A stretch of 64,000 bases of DNA, taken from positions 87,868,334-87,932,333 of the forward strand of contig JAWZYU010000007.1 of NCBI GenBank assembly GCA_038380435.1, read 5' to 3'. The notes under the pieces were generated by a model. That model was given only the letters and a program-made list of their open reading frames with translations, searched no databases and was not told the origin of the DNA. This DNA is from Ryuthela nishihirai. Its lineage: Eukaryota > Arthropoda > Arachnida > Araneae > Heptathelidae. Shown here piece after piece: positions 12,235 through 24,489 of the stretch (position 1 is its first letter; each line of letters opens with the position of its first letter). The translations under genes were made by a program, and so were the position numbers.

Positions 12235-12323
12235 ATTTCTTTATTTTAATCTTAAGTGTAAAATGTAGTATGGATCTGTAAATTACAGTTGGGATCGGTA
12301 GAACCTCAAAGCAAAAGTCTATA

Positions 12324-12990
12324 CAGGGTGAATCTGAAAAAGTGGGCAAAACTTTACAGGGTGGTAGAACGCAGCTATACGAGCAATATTCGTCATAGAA
12401 TGTATGGTCGGAACGCAAGCGGTGAGAAGTTAAAAGGTAGTTTTCCACTGTCACATTTAAAGAATGAACACAAGAAGGAGAGGAGATACTTCAGAAAACA
12501 TTTTATTAACAGGAATGTAATTGAGGTACTGTCGCTCAAAAAAGTATCCGAACACTACGGTTGATTACAAAATTCAGAAAAAATATCTGGCAAAGATTTT
12601 TTTAAAAATCAGTGATCTGGCAACCTTCGTGTCACGTGACACGAAGGTTGCCAGATCACTAATTTCTGAAAAAATCTTTGTCAGATATTTTTTCTGAATT
12701 CTGTAATCAACCACAGTGTTCGGATACTTTTTTGAGCGACTGTACATGCTCAAAGAAATTGTTCAAAAGAGCTGCCGCCAGCTGTAATGCAGGCTTCACA
12801 CCTGCAGGATCTCCGCAATCCACGGTAGAAATGCCGTTGGGTGCGAGGACCGACCCTTTTATATCATTTCCAACGCCACCTAGCGGCTCGCCGTTTGCGT
12901 TCCGACCATACATTCTATGACGAATATTGCTCGTATAGCTGCGTTCTACCACCCTGTAAAGTTTTGCCCACTTTTTCAGATTCACCATGT
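12324..12990. mobile_element. TIR element with arms of about 100 bp, interrupted by a palindromic MITE
   Basis: CAGGGTGAATCTGAAAAAG at 12325 and the inverted counterpart ending CACCATG at about 12988 define termini flanked by TATA on both sides. The inverted arms (about 12325-12418 and 12896-12990) are nearly identical. Inner sequences differ. The arms happen to be open in one frame, so the same short peptide appears twice in opposite orientation; this is not evidence of a gene. A Tc1-type MITE sits at 12539-12742. Confidence 0.7.
12539..12742. mobile_element. Palindromic Tc1-type MITE, copy 1
   Basis: TA flanks lie at 12537-12538 and 12743-12744. The termini read GTCGCTCAAAAAAGTATCCG and its inverse. 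The two halves are complementary almost end to end, meeting at GTCACGTGAC. Confidence 0.9.
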
Positions 12991-13023
12991 ATATGTTGCA
13001 ATGCGTTGATGATCGTCTTTATA

Positions 13024-14212
13024 AGCTCACCGGACAAAAAATTAGCATCTCCCACCGTAAGAGGGATATGTCCGTTCAACATCAACAGAGGGCGCACCAG
13101 TAATAGATGCGTCCTACAAATAGCTGTGCTGTGTGCTACAAGGGTTCATACAGTGACAAGAAGTGGTTGTGTGCCACATGTGTGTTAGTCACTCCAAGAA
13201 ATATGGGTTGTGCCAAAGATGTGAATGAGTGGCAAAAAGGTGTTATTGCGATTGGCCGAGCCAAATGGCATAGTGTACAAGAAGTTGCTGCCTTTGCAGG
13301 TGTGTTGAAACGTACTGTCCAAATAATCTTCCAGCAGTGGCGTACATCGCAGTCCTCCACTAAATGTCGCCTCACCAACTATTAGGGCTAACCGCTCTGC
13401 AACGAGGCAGGAATTGCTCCAGTCAGTCAATGCAGGCCTACAACAAGCTGATTCCGAAAGAATACTCCGAAGAGAACTGCATGCCATGGATATCTGGAGC
13501 AGAGTACGACGGAAGAAACCCATGTTAACAGCTATACACAAGACTGCACGGCTACAATGGGCGCGGCGCCATAAAGACTGGACTGTCGGGCTCTTGAAAG
13601 TGTGTGATCTGATCGGATGAGTCACGTTTTTCCTTGTACTCGAATGATGCGAGGCGACGGCTTCATCGTAAGCTGCATGAAGCCTTCCATGCGGACTGTG
13701 GGTAAGGTTCTGTTCAAGATAGAGGAGGCTCTGTGATGTTCTGGGTGTGTTTCAGTAATGGGAAATAGGTCCTTTGGTTGCGATGACGTCATATTTGAAC
13801 CAGAAGGGCTATATGGAGCTACTGGACGACCACATGTTGCCTGTTGTGCAGAATCTCCACAGTGAACACAAGAAAGATACCCCAGTCTTCCAAGACGACA
13901 ACTGTCGCATGCACAAGGATCGAAGTGTGTCGGATTGGCACGATGAGCATTCTGAAGACTTCGAACATCTCGACTGGCCCGCCAAATACCCGTATTTCAA
14001 TCCCATAGAAAACTTGTGAGACTAATTGGGGCAAAGTGTGAAGCTCTGTCCCAGCCATCCGGCCAATCTGACCGAACTGTGGCATTTGCTGCTAGAAGAG
14101 TGGATGAATATTGATGTGCACTACATCCGCACACTGGTGGCATCCCACGCCAGACAGATGCGCTATTAAGTGAAATTCAGCCAGGGGTGACTAATTTTTT
14201 GTCCGGTGAGCT
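13024..14212 (+). pseudogene. Tc1-like transposon, complete ends, broken transposase
   Basis: Inverted termini AGCTCACCGGACAAAAAATT (left) and its complement (right, about 14191-14212) are flanked by TA at 13022-13023 and 14213-14214. The transposase remains readable in pieces: an HTH at 13225-13355 (WQKGVIAIGRAKWHSV and LKRTVQIIFQQW), ARRHKDWTV at 13563, TPVFQDDNCRMHKDRS with the second catalytic D at about 13890, and LDWPAKYPYFNPIENL with the third acidic residue at about 13970-14018. The first D motif lies in a shifted frame (SDESRF at about 13615-13632). Stops and indels inactivate it. Confidence 0.9.
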
Positions 14213-14538
14213 TAGTTCTCTCTATGAATATCATTATCTATTTTGAACCATACAAGGGCATGCTTGATTTGGTTCCACATTAGCAATAGTGCAAGTAGCA
14301 GGAAAACATTATTCATACATGCAAGCAATACGAAGAAAAAAAATCTAGTGACCGAATGCGTTTTCAAACTTATACTTATATACAATAAATATGCCATTAA
14401 AAATCTATTTTCTTATACCCACCCGAAAGATCTAATAAAGTAAATTAAAGCATACCATCGATGAAATTACATACTGAATTCGATACTGATTATAGCTAAC
14501 ATCATAGGAAGATAGAGCACCAATACTGATTTCTCATA

Positions 14539-14897
14539 GGTAGGTGTCAGGTTTATAATCTGCAGTTCCCAGGTTCGAGTCCCACGTGGGTCAGCGTTGA
14601 GATCTCCACAAAGTTCCTTTCCTTGCCCTCAGTCAGTAGGAGACACTGATGTCCTTGGAAAGGCCGCCGTTCCTTTGGAAGGGACTTTAAGCCGTGGCGC
14701 CGTGTGTAGAAGAGTCCTACCTTGTGCATGTTTAAGAACATGCTGGATGGCCTTGACGGGAGACTACCATCTGTCTCCCAACAGATGTCCAATTGGTCCC
14801 TCCCCCAACCTCGTCTGAGCCTTCGGGATCTTGGTAACCTGGATATTTAGCCTATTGTATGCAAACAATTGCCTCTCAGAGGTAAAACAAACAAACC
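14539..14897 (+). repeat. SINE-A copy, head partly truncated
   Basis: The 13-bp duplication CTGATTTCTCATA lies at 14526-14538 and 14898-14910. The copy begins inside the tRNA head, so the A box is missing while GGTTCGAGTCCC is kept. Confidence 0.9.
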
Positions 14898-14910
14898 CTG
14901 ATTTCTCATA

Positions 14911-15321
14911 TCAACTAAATTAAAAATATCTGTGCTCCATCTCCCTTTGAATTCAATAGAAATTCAGTAATTTCAAAAATCGTATACATTTTTCTTTTCT
15001 TTTTAAGTCGCATATAAGAAGATAGAGTTGTTTTTTTCTGCTATTTACCAATTTATGTACTTTACATTAAGCTTTTTAATGGCAACTTCTCAGGGAACTT
15101 GGTCACTAAAAACTCTCATCGTTCTTGTCCTTTGTGGGAGAAAAGGTTTGCGTTCCCTGTGCTACACCTGCACGTCTTGAGCTTTTATTTGATACATGAC
15201 CGTTATGATTAACCCCGCGAAATTTCCCTGTCGCTTTTGCGGAGAATAAGGGAGAGGACAAACCTTGATATAACCTATGACACTCTCCATAAACTTTCAT
15301 TTAACTAATAAATTCGTTTTC
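14911..15321. other. No gene recognised
   Basis: Unique-looking sequence between two SINE-A insertions. A minus-strand stretch at 15106-15300 is open for 64 codons and resembles no family I know. Confidence 0.35.
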
Positions 15322-15333
15322 CAGATCCTCGAG

Positions 15334-15718
15334 GGGACGGGGGTGGCTCAGTCGGTAGCGCGCCAGGCTCGTAATCTGTAGTTCCCAGGTTCGAGTCCCA
15401 GCTGGGTCAGCGTTGAGATTTCTCTCCGCAAAATTCCCCACCCTGCCCACGGTCAGTAGGGGACACCGATGGGCTTGGAAAGGCCGCCGTCCGTCGGATG
15501 GGACGTTAAGCCGTGGCCCGTGTGCGGGAGAGACATACCCTGTGCACGTTAAAGAACACGCTGGATGGCCTTGACGGGAGGCTACCACCTGTCTCCCAAC
15601 AGCTGTTCCAGTGGGTCCCCTCCCCCAACCTTCTCTGAGCCTTCGGGGTCCATGTGACCTGGCCATTTAGCCCATGGTGTGCAAAAAAAGTGCCGCTCTG
15701 AGGTAAAACAACCCAACC
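15334..15718 (+). repeat. SINE-A copy, near full length
   Basis: The duplication CAGATCCTCGAG lies at 15322-15333 and 15719-15730. Head A box TGGCTCAGTCGG and B box GGTTCGAGTCC are intact. The tail is GGTAAAACAACCCAACC. Confidence 0.95.
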
Positions 15719-15730
15719 CAGATCCTCGAG

Positions 15731-17039
15731 TGAGAAAGATAAGTAGAACAACAGATTCACCTTTCCTCTTTTTTGGAGAGGAGAAAACATTAAAGTTAAA
15801 TATATCTTTAAACCTGTTACCTTCGCTAAAAAACCAAATTACAAGCTTTTATTTAACAGATACCTCGTTACTCTATATAAATACAGAGGAACAATGTTTT
15901 ACATTTTCCCTTTGTAAGAAGGAAAGAAATCATTGGAGGATTTTTTCTGGTAGGTCATACTTTTGAGTTCGAAAGATATAAGGAAAAAATTCGCGTATAC
16001 ATCTTTCCTTTTTTTTAGGGGAAGGCAAGTGTAAGGATAAATATTGTGTAGATTGTGACACTTCCAAGTTCAGTTACACGTAGCTCTTTGCGATTCGTCA
16101 ATGGATTAAGAAGACATGCAGATACACTAGCAAAAGACAACAACAAATAACGAGTAAAAAGCAAATATATTTAAAATATCGTGTCCTGGCTTCAGTTGAC
16201 TGACCTAAATAGCTTTATGGCATTTCATATCTTTGTGTATTCTTGGTTTCATTTTTAGGGTTAGAGGCTGAGGAGAATGGTGACCACAAAATACTGCTTT
16301 GGGCAATTTTGTGGCATCTTTGTAGCATGGAAAAGAATTTTAATAACATTCTGATCGTTCCTATCCTGCAAAGCGTTGAATTCAGGTAATGTGTCTACAT
16401 GCCACCAAATACTTCTATCCCTCTTTATTACAATGTTAATTTATCAGTTTTATACTTTTCATTGCCCTGGTTACTTTAAGAGGTCTATCCTGTAAGCGAG
16501 GTAAACTTTCAATGCTTCCTGAAATATCCCAGATCTTCATTCGACATGACTCCGTTAAAAAAAAAAGAATTATTTTAAAGTTATATTTCTTGAATGTTTT
16601 ATACTGGTTTAGAAGATATTGATATTGTTTAGCGTTTAAAGTTTTACTAGAATTTGTAGTTTTTTAATTACATGTCCTTTAACTAATGCTTTCACATTTT
16701 AAACGTCTGCATAAAAGTTTGAATGCATACTCTGTTTCTTATGCGAACTATTTTATTTTCTCCCCGCTATAAGTTTCTTTATTATAGACTAAGAGGGTCT
16801 GATTTTAAAAGTGTCGTATGAACCATAAGAATAATCTATCGTAGTAAAGAAAGTAGAATAAAAAAAAATATATCTCATGTACACCTACGTTTTGTTGATT
16901 AAGAAACGATTGTACTCATTATTTGTTTTTTTTCAGCACTTGAAAAGTAGCGTAATACTTTTAATAACTTATTTCAAATATGTTTTCCTGGCGTAGACAA
17001 ACAAAGATAGTAAACGATAATCTTTAGTAAACTGATAAT
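15731..17039. other. AT-rich sequence, no gene recognised
   Basis: Only short ORFs and homopolymer runs. No repeat family was recognised within it. Confidence 0.4.
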
Positions 17040-17660
17040 AGGGGACTACCTTGACGTGGTGGTGGGGGCTTCGGGCCCAGCAACCGGTTGAAGACTCTGC
17101 TGACCGGTATGGGTTCCGGTTGGACAGAGACAAGACCAACCGAGGTCAACAGAAACAAGGTCAACCGAGGTCTCTGTCCAACCGGTTGAACAGAGACAAG
17201 ACCAACCGAGGTAAACCGAGGTCAAAGTTTAGTTAAAAAGGTCAATCGCTGACTGGTTTAGTGGCGCGGTTGGACGGTGCCAAGTCCTCAAAATCAGGTG
17301 CTCAGTGGAGCAGTTCAAGGTCACTGCTGAAAGGATTGGTCCCCTAGTAGGCACGAGTCCTTTTCAAAGTCTGGGCCACACTAAGAGTCTACACCCCGGG
17401 TGCCCAGCGAACTTTGATCTACATATCCTTGTTCATGGCTAACCGGGGAACAGAGTAAATCTTAGCTTCTCCCAGGGTCGGGCTATCCTTCTATAGGACT
17501 GCTCGCCATAGGAGGTCGGGGATGAGATGCATCTATATGGTGTATTCTTGCCCCCCCCCCCCCCCCCCACTATAGATAGTCACGGCTTTCCATTAACTTG
17601 GTAGTGTCGAAAGGCGGAACCAGGGATTGCTGTGGTTGCCATAACATCTGGCAACATAAG
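17040..17660 (+). mobile_element. Possible 5' region of a LINE
   Basis: GC-rich sequence opening GGACTACCTTGACGTGGTGG, followed by GGGCTTCGGGCCCAGCAACC and phrases such as GGTCCCCTAGTAGGCACGAG. It looks like the untranslated leader seen on some endonuclease-type LINEs, though I cannot confirm the family. It contains short direct repeats of ACCAACCGAGGT and a perfect 16-bp inverted pair (17116-17131 with 17170-17185). A run of about 18 C lies near 17551-17568. No ORF1 or RT follows in the same orientation. Confidence 0.35.
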
Positions 17661-18440
17661 AGTCTAAAATGCTTTGTTTCACGAGAGGACATAATTGTGT
17701 TTTTCATATAAAAGTCCTGAAACATGCATTACAATTGAAATAGTACAAAACATTTATTAACATCATCGTTTTAGTCCCTGCGTACTTCCTATTTTTTTCC
17801 ATAATCAATGAATCGTTAAAGATTATTCACATTGTCACATAACCTAAATCATTTCGTAGCACAGTTACTAAAGTTACTAAAAGGAATCCATTATCCCTCT
17901 TGTATGGCTATCTGAAACCAGATAAACAGAAGGTTAAGCCCTGTCAAGGGCTCTCAGTGTTATGCACTACATGATTCGGTAACTAGAAAGGAAACTCCAA
18001 AGAGATTCATTATGTCTTGAATGTTTTTTCAGGAATGTAAGTTTATAGCTTTATTATTGGAATAACAGTATTCATATTTAACAGATTTTTGAAATTCACA
18101 GTTTAAAGTAATATTTGCCGATATAAAATATTCATTTTTCGGTAGCACTGTTCCTAAAAAAATGTTCCTTGTAAACGCCAAAGAACGAAAGAGGGACAAT
18201 GGAGGAAGTACAATGTCCGTAATTTTGCAAAACACTCACGTGTTATAAAAAAATATATCGAATCAGTGGAATAAAAGGTAATTAGAGGTGACACTAGAAG
18301 TAGACACTGTAATTAGAGTGTGACACTGTAATTAGAGTGTGACACTTAGAGGTGACACTGTAATTAGAGGTGACACTAGAAGGTACCTTTGTATAATCGG
18401 CTGTAGTGCAAGATGTGGAATTCTGAGACGATAACGAATC
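17661..18440. other. No gene; short tandem array at 18275-18385
   Basis: Mostly AT-rich. Units of the type GACACTGTAATTAGAGTGT and GAGGTGACACTAGAAG repeat several times at 18275-18385. Confidence 0.5.
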
Positions 18441-18650
18441 ATAACCCAAGATGGTGGAAGGGGAACTAAAATTTTCAGATTGTTTACCTCCAAAAATAAT
18501 GTGGGTTTCATCGATGACGGATTCTAAGATAATAGATGCGGGACTTGGTAAATTTCAGAACCTTTACAGTTGTTTACTTCCACTGTGTTTGATCGATGCA
18601 TGACGTCATAACGTTGAAGCCGAACATGAGAAAGGCGAAAGACATGCTTC
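18440..18650. repeat. Dispersed repeat shared with 28585-28720
   Basis: Shared phrases include AATTTCAGAACCTTTACAG versus AATTTCAGAACTTTTATAG, followed by GTTTACTTC and a TCGATGA-type block, plus CCAAGATGG nearby. Confidence 0.5.
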
Positions 18651-18854
18651 GATTCTGTTACGCTTTAAAATTACAGTTAGAGTGAAACTGTCTGGTGCTT
18701 GTGCTGCCTGTGGTTGCAACGAGAAGTTTGAAACAGGTTTTTTTTTTCTTAAGAATTTTTTTTCCTTTGAATTCTTTCGAATTATTAAAACAGTGATATG
18801 ATATCTGCATAATATCTAGTAAAACTACAGGAACGTGGACAAAGATAAGTATTT

Positions 18855-21800
18855 TCATCATCATCATCATCCTCAAGCAACCTTGGGCTACGGAGTCCAA
18901 CCAGATCGTGTTATTTAGTTCTCCAAGCATATCTGTCCTGAGCTAAATCTACTGCATCCTGTTTGACATTGTCTGCCCACCGCATCCTAGGTCTCTCCCT
19001 CTTTCTGAGGCCTTTAGGCACACTGTTCGTAACCCTATTCACCAATCTATAATTATTCATCGGGCAACATGGCCAAACCAGCGGAGTCTCTCTCTTCACA
19101 ATATGCTGCTTGAAGGAGGTGGCCGACTCCTTTGCCTAACCTCATCATTAGTTACAAAGTTGAATCACCTAATGCCCAAGATACTGCGTAAGCATCTAGA
19201 ATCTAAAGCATCTAGTTTCCTGTTATCTTGTTTACAAAGTGTCCAAAATTCACTACAATAACTTAACCTAGAAAGAACCAAACTATTATACAGTCTAATT
19301 TTAGTCTTTAGGTGTATACGCCTATTTCTCCACACTCTCCATAGATTCTTAAAAGTCCCGGAAGCAATCCCTATTCGTCTGTTAATCTCATGCCGCACAT
19401 CACCAGCATCTGTTACATAGCTCCCAAGATAAGTGAACTGTGAGACCTGCTCAAGACTGCAACCATTGAGATTGATTGAATCACAGCCTACCTGACCAAT
19501 TTTCATCACTTTAGTTTTCCCCCTGTTTATAACCAAACCTACTCTACCACCAGTCTCATCAAGAACTCGAATGAAAGAGTTCATCTCATCAACATCATTT
19601 GTCAAAAGGGCTAAATCATCAGCATAATCTAAAGAAGAAATTTACAGATCTAGACCATTTAAGCCCAATTTTTTTTTCTTGCAGTGAATTTCGCATAACA
19701 TAATCAACAACACTAGACAACAAATTGAAACTTTTTTTATAACATTGGTAAAATAGGATGTTTTTAACTAATTTTGGAGTGTTGAATTCAAATATGGCTG
19801 TGAAAAATCTGCGGCACGTACAGTTTGTTTCTAAATTACGGATTGATGTATTTCAAATTTCAATGAATACGCATATTTTGGAAATGAAAATAAATGTGAT
19901 TATTTTATTAAAGGAGATAATATGATTATTTTATTAGAGGATAGGTGTATTCCAATTTCTTCCATCAGCCCTAAAATATCTGTGCCTAAACACCAACCAT
20001 CTTACATCTCGTAATAACCAGATGAAGCCAAATGCCTCTTTCTGAACAGAGAAACTCTGGTACCCTTGGCCAGAATATTCCACTCTTGAAGTCGTGAACC
20101 TAAAACGTCAGCTGGTTGTTTGGAAAGTCCTAGGTCTCGAACAAGATCATTTAGTTAATTTTGCTGAATGAGATGAGGCTAACTTTTTAAGGGTGTATGT
20201 AGAATCAGGATCTGTATGTGCCTCAAAGTCTTCCTCTGATTAATGTGAATCCATCTCTTCCCAGTTGGTTGGAGGTCTTGGTATAGGAAGATCTTCTCCA
20301 TGAGGAACTGACCTTATGGCTGAAGGCATATTTGGATGTTGTATTTTGCTTTTGTTCTTTTTGAAAAGCCCGACACTTTAATTGAACAAAAATAGCAATC
20401 ATGCAAGTGTCTAGTTGGATCACGCCAAACCACTGGAACTGCAAAGAGCATGGATTTTATCTTACCTTTCAATCATTAACTCAGGCCAACAAAGCACGAA
20501 ATGCAGCACATATGGAGTCCATGTTTTGTCCTGATATCCAACATGGCATCCAAAATACAAGTTGTAGGCTTTCTTCACAATCTTTGTCAAAGAACAATCC
20601 TGGGATTTTAAAATATAATTTCCTCACACATAACAAAAGTTATCTGGAACATTACCACATCCGCGACGCTGACCTTGTGCCATTTAAACCCCAAAATTTG
20701 CTCTTCAATGTACCTCACGTGTTCCTCCTACAATGTAAACAGCAAGATGGCGATCTGAGGTTAGGTTATTGTTACATGTTTTCTCTCAATCAGTATTGCC
20801 AGCCAGAAAAAGTAAAATATCTAGTATCCTCCCAGTTACATAGAGGTGTTGGTATAGGAAGATCTTAATGGTAGTCAAAATAAAATAACATAAAAACGTG
20901 ACGTGCTACCCATTTGTTAAAGCTGAAATCAGCATCTGGATATAGTTAAAGACAGCTACAATTGTTCATGTTTTAAAAACCATGTAAACCAGGGTAATCA
21001 AACTAAAGAGAAAAGGAGATAAAATGCACCCTTGTCGAACACCGAAGCAATGCTAAACGAAATGCTACAAGCTTTTCAATTTAACATTGACCAACTCTCA
21101 CACATGACTCGGCGCTATTTTAGAGAGCTTTCATTATGTTAACTAACTTGTCTGGAATGACATAAGATTTCACAATCAACCACAAAGTATGATGGTCAAC
21201 AGAGTCGAAAGCCTTTTTGAAATAAACAAAGGTAGCAACCAAAAGGTTTCTGAAACTCAAAACAAAAGGTTTCATTTCTAAAGAATCTGCTTAAGTGAAA
21301 ATATCTGAACTACACATCCTCTACCACTTCGGAATTTACATTGTTTATCATGCAATTGCCTGTCAACCAGATTCTTAATTCTATTAAGCACAATCATTCA
21401 AAAAACTTTACCTGGAACAGAAAGAATACTGATATCTCTATAGTTAACACTGAGATCACTTTTTTTAAAAAACAGTGATAATAACAGCTCTGGTAAAATC
21501 CTTAGGAACAATGCCTTTATCATAAAAGATATTCAAAATTTCAGTCATCCATGTGGTAATCGAAACATTCTCAGCTCTAAGCATTTCAATATTAATTTCA
21601 TCTACTCCTGGGGATTTATGTATTTTAAGTTTGTGAAGAGCCAAAATAGCTTCAGACTGTGATACAAAGGCCAACATTAAAGACCGTAATGCATCTATCA
21701 TGATTACAAATAATGGGAGTAAAACTAACCGCATTGTTTAGAATATTACTGAAATGCTCAGCCCACCTACCAATGCCAGAATTTTCATCTTCAACAACTT

Positions 21801-22640
21801 CCATTTCTTCCCACTCAAAACATTGACTATCTGATATAACTCTGTGCTGTTGTGCTGTTTAACTGCTTCCTCGGCTTTCTCACCCAAATTATCAAGCCAA
21901 AGATTCTTATCAGCAGCTAACTGATTCTTTGCATATTATTAAGTTCTCTGTAATGTTTTCTATTAGGTCTAGTAGAGTATTGAATAAGGATATTCCTGCA
22001 GTTCTTTCTTTCTGAAATAAGCTCAAATGCCTTATCACTCAAATAATTTTGCCTCCTCTTCTCCTTTTTTCCTAAAAAAAGTACTGTTAGTTCAGGAAAT
22101 GTCTGTTTAAAACGGTCCCAATCTTCCTCAACTTCAGTAGTAAGCAAACCATGACTGTTTTAATGATTAAGTAACATATCATGGTAAGCTTTAGCTGTAA
22201 CTGGGTCTTTCAGAGATTCAGAATTAAAGGCAAATTTTTTAACCTTAGCACAACACTTCTTAAGTTTAAGTTGCAAGACACATTTAACAAAGTAATGGTC
22301 AGATCCAATTTCACTTCCCCTATATGGCCTGGTATTCCTAACAGACTAACCCATTTGCTGTTAATTAATATATAATCAATCATATTCTTATGCAGCCCAT
22401 CAGGTGAAATCCATGTGTACTTATGTATGTCGTGGTGTTTATAATAAGTGTTAGTTATTCTCAAACCGTTAAGTTTACTTACATGTAGGAGACGTTGACA
22501 ATTGCCATTGGAGCTACCAATACCCAAAGGACCTATCACCCCTCCCCAAATGTCAGGGTCAGCACCAGCGTTGGCATTGAAGTCACCTGGAACAACTGTA
22601 ATATCTCCTTTCTTGACAGAATTAAAAATATCCTGAAAGT
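18855..22640 (-). pseudogene. LINE with APE endonuclease and reverse transcriptase, broken (LINE-A)
   Basis: Read on the minus strand, parts of a non-LTR polyprotein appear in order. Endonuclease: ITNTYYKHHDIHKYTWISP and MIDYILINSKW, 22539-22330. A linker with RKNCRNILIQYSTRP follows. RT: LHKLKIHKSPGVDEIN at about 21640; NYRDISILSVPGKVF at 21440; GVRQGCILSPFLFS at about 21020. The active-site box DYADDLALLTND is at about 19595-19630. The C-terminal region reads FTYLGSYVTDAGDVRHEINR, LDSRCLRSILGIR and RPRMRWADNVKQD (19450-18940). The 3' end is a (GAT)n run at about 18857-18874. Roughly 1.25 kb of unrelated sequence (19735-20985) separates the RT core from the YADD segment. Frameshifts show it is inactive. 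Confidence 0.85.
19735..20985. other. Unidentified insert within LINE-A
   Basis: This lies between RT segments that should be contiguous. It carries a direct repeat of about 35 bp containing GGTATAGGAAGATCT at about 20253-20292 and 20828-20866. A plus-strand open stretch (20401-20868, 155 codons) has no recognisable domain and overlaps the second repeat. Boundaries are approximate. Confidence 0.4.
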
Positions 22641-22808
22641 ATGGTAGCTAAGGTAATATGAAATGTTTTTGGGTTGTAGGCAGGAAAAATAACCTAGAAA
22701 GAGTAGATGTTTTGATCTTACATTGTGGATGGCCTAAGGCCCTCCATTAGCAAGTTAAGCAATTAGTAATATGCTTAGACTGCTAAATATATAGTTCATA
22801 GCTATGTA

Positions 22809-23020
22809 CAGTCGGTCAAAAAAGTATCCGAACGCTATGGTTGTATACAAAGTTCAGAAAAAACAACTGGCAATGATTTTTTTAGAAATTAATGATCTGG
22901 CAACCTTCGTGTACGGTACACGAAGGTTGCCAGATCATTAATTTCTAAAAAAATCATTGCCAGATTTTTTTCTGAATTTTGTATGCAACCATAGCGTTCG
23001 GATACTTTTTTGAGCGACTG
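22809..23020. mobile_element. Palindromic Tc1-type MITE, copy 2
   Basis: TA flanks lie at 22807-22808 and 23021-23022. The arms pair nearly perfectly, with centre CGTGTACGGTACACG. Confidence 0.9.
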
Positions 23021-23022
23021 TA

Positions 23023-23390
23023 CATATAGAGAGAGAAGGAAATTTCATTCATTAGTTATAACATGTAAAATATTTTTGAAAGATATGATTAGTTACAGAA
23101 GATTATGCTCTATTTAAGAAATCTGATGAGCATCTTCTATGTAACATGGAAACATTTCATTTTTTTATTTATTTTTATATTTTACAATAGTGGTTCTAAA
23201 AGGGTGTTCTTCAGTACACTTGTGTGGCGCGAGATTCACCAGTTGGGCCGCGAAATTTCGAATGATATTGCAGATAAATGGAAATTTATAAAAATATTTT
23301 CTTGCTACTTTTTGCCACTGATTCTTATTTAAGTTTTTCCTTCTAATCAAAAGCTTATCCATATTAAATCTTAATGTTGAAACCAAAATT
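23023..23390. other. AT-rich sequence with a fragment shared with 26104-26182
   Basis: The segment 23063-23130, including GATTAGTTACAGAAGATTAT, recurs at 26104-26182 inside a palindromic element. Nothing else was recognised. Confidence 0.4.
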
Positions 23391-23406
23391 AATGCAAAGC
23401 ATGTCG

Positions 23407-23791
23407 GGGCGGGGGTGGCTCAGTCGGTAGCGCGCCAGGCTCGCAATCTGTAGTTCCCAGGTTCGAGTCCCAGCTGGGTCAGCGTTGAGATTTATCTCCG
23501 CAAAATTCCCCGCCCTGCCCACGGTCAGTAGGGGACACCGATGGGCTTGGGAAAGGCCGCCGTCTGTCGGATGGGACGTTAAGCCGTGGCCCCGTGTGCG
23601 GGAGAGCCATACCCTGTGCACGTTAAAGAACACGCTGGATGGCCTTGGCGGGAGACTACCATCTGTCTCCCAACAGCTGTTCCAGTGGGTCCCCTCCCCT
23701 AACCTTCTCTGAGCCTTCCGGGTCCATGTGACCTGCCATTTAGCCCATGGTGTGCAAAAAAGTGCCGCTCAGAGGTAAAACAACCCAACCC
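23407..23791 (+). repeat. SINE-A copy, full length
   Basis: The 16-bp duplication AATGCAAAGCATGTCG (one mismatch) lies at 23391-23406 and 23792-23807. Head and tail are intact. Confidence 0.95.
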
Positions 23792-24010
23792 AATGCAAAA
23801 CATGTCGTACGTACTAACACTTCAGTTCAGTAATACACGTCAGACCTTGAACAGAACAGCTCTGATTTGAGAAACCGACTTCAAAGAAATGACTATTATT
23901 GAAGGCAAATTACGCATGCGCGAATCTGTGATAGTGGTGGTGCCAACTTGAATTTTTAGTGTGCCGACAGTATTTACGGCTAAAAAATAGTGTGCACTAT
24001 TATTGTGATA

Positions 24011-24275
24011 TTGAAAAGTTTCACTCACCCCTCCCCATAAACAAAGGCACTCTAATAAAACTTCCAGATATTCATATGGATCACTCAATTTCTTGTATTG
24101 TCGACAACTGTTGTAATTCATTACATTGCAATTGAAAATTCATTACATTGCAATTGAAAAGTTTCACTCACCCCTCCCCATAAACAAAGGCACTCTAATA
24201 AAACTTCCAGATATTCATATGGATCACTCAATTTCTTGTATTGTCGACAACTGTTGTAATTCATTACATTGCAAT
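24011..24275. repeat. 143-bp tandem duplication
   Basis: The segment starting TTGAAAAGTTTCACTCACCC at 24011 restarts at 24154 and is essentially identical for about 120 bp. A smaller duplication of ATTCATTACATTGCAATTGA lies at the junction. Confidence 0.85.
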
Positions 24276-24489
24276 TTCCATAAAGGTAAGTATGTAATTA
24301 AAGTATTGAACGTATTTGTGATAAAACTATAAGAATAACATGTGGGCTCACGCGAATATAGGATTGCCGTCTTCAAATGGAAGAAAGTTTTTTGTTTCCC
24401 GCCTTTAACACCTTCGAACAGTGGAATCTAGAACTAATGGATGATAGGGAAAGAGTAAAAAGTAATATTTTATAACTCTACACAAACAT

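Noticed and set aside
12289..12988. Conserved small protein found twice (KKWAKLYRVVERSYTSNIRH)
   Set aside because: The two occurrences are the opposite inverted arms of one transposable element, so similarity is structural rather than coding.
15334..15410. Functional tRNA genes in SINE heads
   Set aside because: A and B boxes are present but the acceptor ends do not pair and the SINE body follows directly, as in every other SINE-A copy.
20401..20868. 155-codon ORF
   Set aside because: No domain, biased composition unlike a conserved protein, and it overlaps a direct repeat inside an insert in LINE-A.
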